From positions 1-12,998 of the forward strand of contig JAEUMX010000160.1 in assembly GCA_016791285.1 (NCBI GenBank): a DNA stretch of 12,998 nt, written 5' to 3'. Both the position numbers and the translations under genes were made by a program. Within the stretch, counting starts at the first letter, position 1. The number at the start of each line of letters is the position of its first letter. Below, one piece after another: positions 9,989 to 12,998 of this stretch. Source of the DNA: Burkholderiales bacterium (GTDB lineage Bacteria; Pseudomonadota; Gammaproteobacteria; Burkholderiales; JAEUMW01). The notes under the pieces were generated by a model that saw only the letters and a list, made by a program, of their open reading frames with translations, made no database searches and was not told the origin of the DNA.

Positions 9989-10009
9989 CATGTACACCTC
10001 ATGTACATG
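9989..10009. promoter_or_regulatory. Perfect 21-bp dyad with two TGTACA cores after the dnaA stop
   Basis: CATGTACA (9989-9996), 5-nt spacer CCTCA, TGTACATG (10002-10009): a perfect 8-bp inverted repeat. Each arm holds the palindrome TGTACA, with the two cores 11 bp apart, about one helical turn. T4 follows on the plus strand only, facing into the dnaA 3' end. On the transcribed minus strand no T tract follows, so it is not a normal dnaA terminator. An operator or an mRNA hairpin is possible. Confidence 0.5.
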
Positions 10010-10013
10010 TTTT

Positions 10014-11351
10014 CTAGCTGCGCAGAACCTGCAGCAGCGCCGCAAAATCCCTGGTGATGTCGTTGTTGCTGGATCGTAACTCGGCGATCTTCCTGCACGC
10101 GTGCAGTACCGTCGTGTGATCGCGGCCACCGAATGCCTCCCCGATGTCGGGCAGGCTCAATTGCGTGAGCTCCTTGGCGAGCGCCATCGCCATCTGACGT
10201 GGCCGTGCCACGGTGCGTGAGCGCTTCTTCGAATACATCTCCGAGACCTTGATCTTGTAGTAGTCGGCCACGGTCTTCTGGATGTTGTCGATCGAGATCT
10301 GGCGACTCTGGACCGCAAGCAGATCCTTCAGCGCTTCGCGGGTTAGATCCACGGTCAGCGGTAGTCCGGAGAAGCGGGAATAGGCGAGAACCCGCTTCAG
10401 CGCCCCCTCGAGCTCGCGAACGTTCGACTGGATGTGCTTCGCGATGAAGAATGCGACCGTCTCGTCGAGCTTCGCGGCTTCTGCCTCGGCCTTCTTCAGC
10501 AGGATCGCGACCCGCATCTCGAGCTCCGGTGGCTCGACGGCCACGGTGAGACCCCAGCCGAAACGGGAGATCAGACGATCCTCTATCCCATTGATTTCCT
10601 TCGGATAGCTGTCGCAGGTGATGATGACCTGCTTGTGCGATTCGATGAGAGCGTTGAAAGCGTAGAAGAACTCCTCCTGCGTGCGGCTCTTGCCACCGAA
10701 GAACTGGATGTCGTCGACGAGCAGCAGGTCGAGCGAGTGGTAGTAGCGCTTGAAATCGTCGAAGGCCTTGTGCTGGTACGCGCGAACGACATCCGAGACA
10801 TACTGTTCGGCGTGGATGTAGCGAACCTTGGCTGCGGCGTTGCGTTCGCTCAGGAGATTGCCGATCGCCTGGATCAGGTGTGTCTTGCCGAGTCCGACGC
10901 CGCCATAGACAAACAGCGGGTTATAGGCGGCTCCCGGTCGTTCGGCCACCTGGATGGCGGCCGCGCGCGCGAGCTGGTTGGCTTTTCCCGTGACGAAGGT
11001 GTCGAAGCAGAAGAGCGGGTTGAGCCGGGATTGCTCACGCCCGGCCGGTGACTGGGTGCGTTCGCTCTGCGCCGGCAGCGACGGCGCTTCGCGCTCGGCA
11101 GCGGGCGCGGGCGAAAGTGCGATATCGATGGCCATGGGACGGCCAAAGTATTGCGCAGCATGGCTCAGGATCGCGTTCAGAAACCGGTCGCGTACCCATT
11201 GCAGGACGAAGCGGTTCGGCACCCAGAGCACGAACCCTTCGCCGTTTGGGGTCAGGCGCAAGGGCTTGATCCAGGTCTTGAACTGCTGTGGGGAAAGTTC
11301 TGCCTCAAAGCGGGCGAGACACGCTTGCCAGAAGTTATCTATTTGAATCAT
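10014..11351 (-). CDS. dnaA: Chromosomal replication initiator protein DnaA
   Basis: AAA+ ATPase that binds DnaA boxes and melts the origin to load the DnaB helicase. The 445 residues show the four-domain layout: domain I (1 to about 75, with F7-W8 and F24-K-T-W27), a short low-complexity domain II linker (about 78-110), the domain III AAA+ core with Walker A G150-G-V-G-L-G-K-T-H158 and Walker B L209-L-L-V-D-D214, and domain IV with the DnaA signature around G408-G-R-D-H-T-T-V415 that reads the box. The linker is shorter than in E. coli (467 aa). The start ATG at 11351 is in an AT-rich leader with no clear Shine-Dalgarno sequence. It is first in the minus-strand dnaA-dnaN-gyrB order and divergent from rpmH. 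A DnaA box overlaps its likely promoter, which suggests autoregulation. Confidence 0.98.
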   Translation of the reverse strand: MIQIDNFWQACLARFEAELSPQQFKTWIKPLRLTPNGEGFVLWVPNRFVLQWVRDRFLNAILSHAAQYFGRPMAIDIALSPAPAAEREAPSLPAQSERTQSPAGREQSRLNPLFCFDTFVTGKANQLARAAAIQVAERPGAAYNPLFVYGGVGLGKTHLIQAIGNLLSERNAAAKVRYIHAEQYVSDVVRAYQHKAFDDFKRYYHSLDLLLVDDIQFFGGKSRTQEEFFYAFNALIESHKQVIITCDSYPKEINGIEDRLISRFGWGLTVAVEPPELEMRVAILLKKAEAEAAKLDETVAFFIAKHIQSNVRELEGALKRVLAYSRFSGLPLTVDLTREALKDLLAVQSRQISIDNIQKTVADYYKIKVSEMYSKKRSRTVARPRQMAMALAKELTQLSLPDIGEAFGGRDHTTVLHACRKIAELRSSNNDITRDFAALLQVLRS

Positions 11352-11402
11352 TTAAACTTTTTAACTTATTCAGCAAGGGCACGCGGGTGTGACGAAGGGC
11401 GG

Positions 11403-11433
11403 ATTTTACCTTTTCGCGAGCAAGTTATCCACA
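11403..11433 (-). promoter_or_regulatory. Candidate dnaA promoter overlapped by a perfect DnaA box
   Basis: On the minus strand a good -10 TAAAAT (11408-11403) lies 51 bp before the dnaA ATG. At a 17-bp spacer the -35 position (11431-11426) reads TGGATA, a poor match. That position falls inside the DnaA box TTATCCACA (plus strand 11425-11433). Binding of DnaA there should compete with RNA polymerase, fitting known negative autoregulation of dnaA. The box is certain, the promoter is inferred. Confidence 0.55.
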
Positions 11434-11448
11434 GAGCGGGCGCAGGGA

Positions 11449-11478
11449 TTGACAGGCATGCTCGTCCGAGGTTGTAAT
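11449..11478 (+). promoter_or_regulatory. Sigma70 promoter for rpmH-rnpA-yidD-yidC
   Basis: A perfect -35 TTGACA (11449-11454), 18-bp spacer and TGTAAT (11473-11478, 5 of 6 matches). The expected transcription start is near 11485, giving a leader of about 25 nt with AAGG at 11499-11502 before the rpmH ATG. An inverted repeat (GCTCGT 11460-11465, ACGAGC 11480-11485) brackets the -10. Confidence 0.75.
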
Positions 11479-11511
11479 GACGAGCTTTTTTGACCGATAA
11501 GGCCAGATCGA

Positions 11512-11646
11512 ATGAAACGCACCTACCACCCCTCGAAAGTCCGCCGTCAGCGCACCCATGGATTTCTGGTGCGCATGCGCACCCGGGGCGGTCGCGCGAT
11601 CATCAATGCCCGTCGTGCCAAGGGCCGCCATCGACTGGCGGTTTAG
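11512..11646 (+). CDS. rpmH: 50S ribosomal protein L34
   Basis: A 44-residue, highly basic ribosomal protein of the large subunit. It begins [18 protein letters not shown] and continues with the conserved R-M-R-T-R-G-G-R and [10 protein letters not shown] segments, ending in L-A-V. Length and sequence match L34 across bacteria. The ATG at 11512 has AAGG 9 nt upstream and a strong promoter before it. It opens the conserved cluster with rnpA, yidD and yidC and is divergent from dnaA, the standard arrangement near proteobacterial origins. The rnpA reading frame also stays open across the whole of this gene. Confidence 0.98.
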   Translation: MKRTYHPSKVRRQRTHGFLVRMRTRGGRAIINARRAKGRHRLAV

Positions 11647-11660
11647 GCCGAGGCGCGACC

Positions 11661-12020
11661 CTGGGGCGACTGCGCAAGGCCCAACGCCTCTCCGGCCAGG
11701 ATCGATTCCGGGCCGTTCTGCGCACCCCGGCGATCGTGCGTCGACCCTCGGTAGAGGGATACGCGCGACCGAACGAGTTGGGATTCGCCCGGCTCGGCAT
11801 CGTAATCGGACGTAAGGCCGCGCGCCGGGCGGTCGATCGCAATCAGTGCAAGCGCTGGGTGCGGGAACAGTTCCGAGCCGCGCAATTCAACCTCGCCGGG
11901 CTGGACGTAGTGCTCCGGTTTCGCCCCGGCCGCGAGGGCCGAACAGGCGGCGGCGCGCATTCGGAGGTGATCGAGGTGCTTTCGGCGATAGCCAGATGTC
12001 GCGATTCCTTGTCGGCTTGA
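11661..12020 (+). CDS. rnpA: Ribonuclease P protein component (probable CTG start)
   Basis: Protein subunit that binds RNase P RNA and helps it mature the 5' ends of tRNAs. Core features: the N-terminal segment R-L-S-G-Q-D-R-F at about residues 9-16, then R-L-G-I-V-I-G-R-K and the RNR-type helix A57[15 protein letters not shown]72, in which the usual third motif residue Arg is Gln (Q62). Between the rpmH stop and this homology there is no ATG, GTG or TTG in frame. CTG at 11661 has GAGG at 11650-11653 with 7-nt spacing and gives 119 residues, the same length as E. coli RnpA, so it is chosen. The alternative is TTG at 11490, giving 176 residues with all of rpmH nested inside. The 3' end overlaps yidD by 25 bp. 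Family certain, start uncertain. Confidence 0.8.
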   Translation: MGRLRKAQRLSGQDRFRAVLRTPAIVRRPSVEGYARPNELGFARLGIVIGRKAARRAVDRNQCKRWVREQFRAAQFNLAGLDVVLRFRPGREGRTGGGAHSEVIEVLSAIARCRDSLSA

Positions 12021-12205
12021 TCAGGCTCTATCAAATTGTCATCGGCCCGCTTTATCCTCCGTCGTGCCGTTTCGCGCCGTCCTGCTCGGAGTATGCGAGG
12101 CAGGCCGTGCTCAAGCATGGCGCGCTGCGCGGTGGCTGGCTGGCCGTCACGCGCATCCTGCGGTGCCATCCGTGGCATCCCGGAGGCTTTGATCCTGTTC
12201 CCTGA
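11996..12205 (+). CDS. yidD: Membrane protein insertion efficiency factor YidD
   Basis: A small membrane-associated protein that assists YidC-dependent insertion of inner-membrane proteins. The 69 residues from ATG at 11996 contain the full family pattern: an N-terminal amphipathic or hydrophobic segment (F4[15 protein letters not shown]), [26 protein letters not shown] and the terminal G-G-F-D-P-V-P. Three Cys residues are in the conserved positions. The start overlaps the rnpA end by 25 bp, which suggests translational coupling; no strong Shine-Dalgarno sequence is visible. The open frame extends further upstream, but that part only overlaps rnpA and does not resemble YidD. Confidence 0.95.
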   Translation: MSRFLVGLIRLYQIVIGPLYPPSCRFAPSCSEYARQAVLKHGALRGGWLAVTRILRCHPWHPGGFDPVP

Positions 12206-12218
12206 ATTCTGAAGCGCA

Positions 12219-12998
12219 ATGGACACGCAGCGCATCGTTCTTCTCCTCGTCTTCACGGTTTCGTTGTTCCTCCTGCACGACGCTTGGCAGCGGCAACACG
12301 CCACGCCCCGGCCGGTTCCGGGCGCGGAGACGACGGCGCCCGCCGCAACGGACGCGGGCGGAGCGAAGCCGGGCGAAGTACCGGCACCGAGCGGGGCGAT
12401 CAAGTCGGGCGGTCCCATTCCCGCCGCGCCGCAGGCCGAGCCTCTGGCCACGGGCGAAGCCGTCGAGGTCGTGACCGATCTTATGCGGGTGGAGATCAGC
12501 ACTGCCGGCGGCGATCTGCGCCGCCTCGAATTGCTCAAGCAGGGCGACAACGATGACTTGAAAAAGCCATTCCAGCTGCTGGGTGAAGCCAACGGGAGGA
12601 GCTACTTCGCGCAGTCGGGTCTGATCGGAGAGGGATTGCCGAATCACAAGAGCACATGGGTTCCGCGCGAGAAAGCCTATCGCCTCGCCGACGGTGCCGA
12701 CGTGGTGGAGATGAAGCTCGACGCCGCGGGCGGCGGCGTGCGAGTCACCAAGATCTACCGCTTCCACCGCAGCTCCTATCTGATCGAAGTGGATCACGAA
12801 ATCGTCGGCGCCGGCAGTGCAGTGGTGCAGCCGTACCTGTACTTTCAGTTCGTCCGCGACGGTCAGGCTCCGGTCGGCGATTCTCGGATGGCGCCAACCT
12901 TCACTGGCGTCGGCGTCTACACGGCCAAGGACAAGTTCCAGAAGGTCAGCTTCGAGGACATCGCCAAGGGCAAGCTGCCGTATCCGCGCAATACCGCC
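12219..12998 (+). CDS. yidC: Membrane protein insertase YidC, N-terminal 260 residues (cut by right edge)
   Basis: Inner-membrane insertase of the YidC/Oxa1/Alb3 family, acting alone or with SecYEG. The frame from ATG at 12219 is open to the window end (260 whole codons of roughly 550 expected). It shows the proteobacterial form: M-D-T-Q-R-I-V-L-L-L-V-F-T-V-S-L-F-L-L (TM1, about residues 6-19), an Ala/Pro/Gly-rich periplasmic linker (about 28-80), then the beta-rich periplasmic P1 domain, including F-T-G-V-G-V-Y-T and D-K-F-Q-K-V. The five C-terminal membrane helices and the conserved Arg of the insertase groove lie outside the window. It starts 13 bp after yidD, with GAAG 5 nt before the ATG. 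It is co-transcribed with rpmH-rnpA-yidD by position. Confidence 0.96.
   Translation, partial: MDTQRIVLLLVFTVSLFLLHDAWQRQHATPRPVPGAETTAPAATDAGGAKPGEVPAPSGAIKSGGPIPAAPQAEPLATGEAVEVVTDLMRVEISTAGGDLRRLELLKQGDNDDLKKPFQLLGEANGRSYFAQSGLIGEGLPNHKSTWVPREKAYRLADGADVVEMKLDAAGGGVRVTKIYRFHRSSYLIEVDHEIVGAGSAVVQPYLYFQFVRDGQAPVGDSRMAPTFTGVGVYTAKDKFQKVSFEDIAKGKLPYPRNTA

Larger units (their letters stand above)
11335..11511. other. Candidate origin region (oriC or part of it)
   Basis: The dnaA-rpmH gap plus the first codons of dnaA. It contains a 36-bp stretch with 31 A/T bases (11335-11370), striking in such GC-rich surroundings and suitable as an unwinding element. One perfect DnaA box lies at 11425-11433. 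Weaker two-mismatch sites lie at 11366-11374 (plus) and 11388-11396 (minus). Origins in many proteobacteria lie here, but one strong box is few for a complete origin, and the dnaA-dnaN gap also has boxes and AT-rich DNA. Confidence 0.5.

Noticed and set aside
11490..11660. N-terminal extension of rnpA from TTG at 11490 as the annotated start
   Set aside because: It would start about 5 nt from the predicted transcription start, and the added 57 residues mirror the rpmH coding sequence in another frame. It is kept as a finding but not as the call.
11846..11995. Upstream extension of the yidD frame
   Set aside because: The added 50 codons are entirely within rnpA in another frame, and YidD homology begins at the ATG at 11996.

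Overview
The window is a GC-rich stretch of a proteobacterial chromosome covering the replication-initiation locus (dnaA region). Several features point to a betaproteobacterium. dnaN is followed directly by gyrB with no recF between them. A LysM-domain gene sits immediately before dprA. dprA is followed by a long (865-residue) topoisomerase III with two C-terminal Cys4 elements. The protein sequences of def, gyrB, dnaA and yidC look proteobacterial. This lineage call rests on gene order and family knowledge, not on a search.

Left block (1-6242): the start of fmt runs off the left edge on the minus strand, with def upstream of it, so def-fmt form a formyl-methionine pair (initiator tRNA formylation and later deformylation of the nascent chain). 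They are divergent from a plus-strand series made of an exported LysM-domain protein, dprA (ssDNA/RecA loading in transformation) and topB. A 12-bp GC-rich hairpin followed by T4 separates the LysM gene from dprA. The dprA-topB gap has an 11-base C tract and no smg gene.

Central block (6267-11351): gyrB, dnaN and dnaA lie on the minus strand in the order dnaA-dnaN-gyrB. gyrB converges with topB across only 24 bp. The 204-bp dnaA-dnaN gap holds DnaA-box-like sites, an AT-rich stretch and a perfect 21-bp dyad containing two TGTACA cores.

Right block (11352-12998): a 160-bp divergent gap has one perfect DnaA box over the dnaA promoter, an AT-rich stretch and a good sigma70 promoter for rpmH. 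It is followed by the compact cluster rpmH-rnpA-yidD-yidC (ribosomal protein L34, RNase P protein, membrane-insertion accessory protein, membrane insertase), with yidC cut by the right edge. The most unusual point is rnpA: no ATG, GTG or TTG fits its expected N-terminus. A CTG with a well placed Shine-Dalgarno sequence gives the normal 119-residue length. The only in-frame canonical alternative is a TTG upstream of rpmH that would nest all of rpmH inside rnpA.

Overall this is conserved housekeeping sequence. I see no mobile element, CRISPR array, tRNA, rRNA or defence system, and no sign of a new multi-gene system. The points worth following are regulatory and start-codon details.
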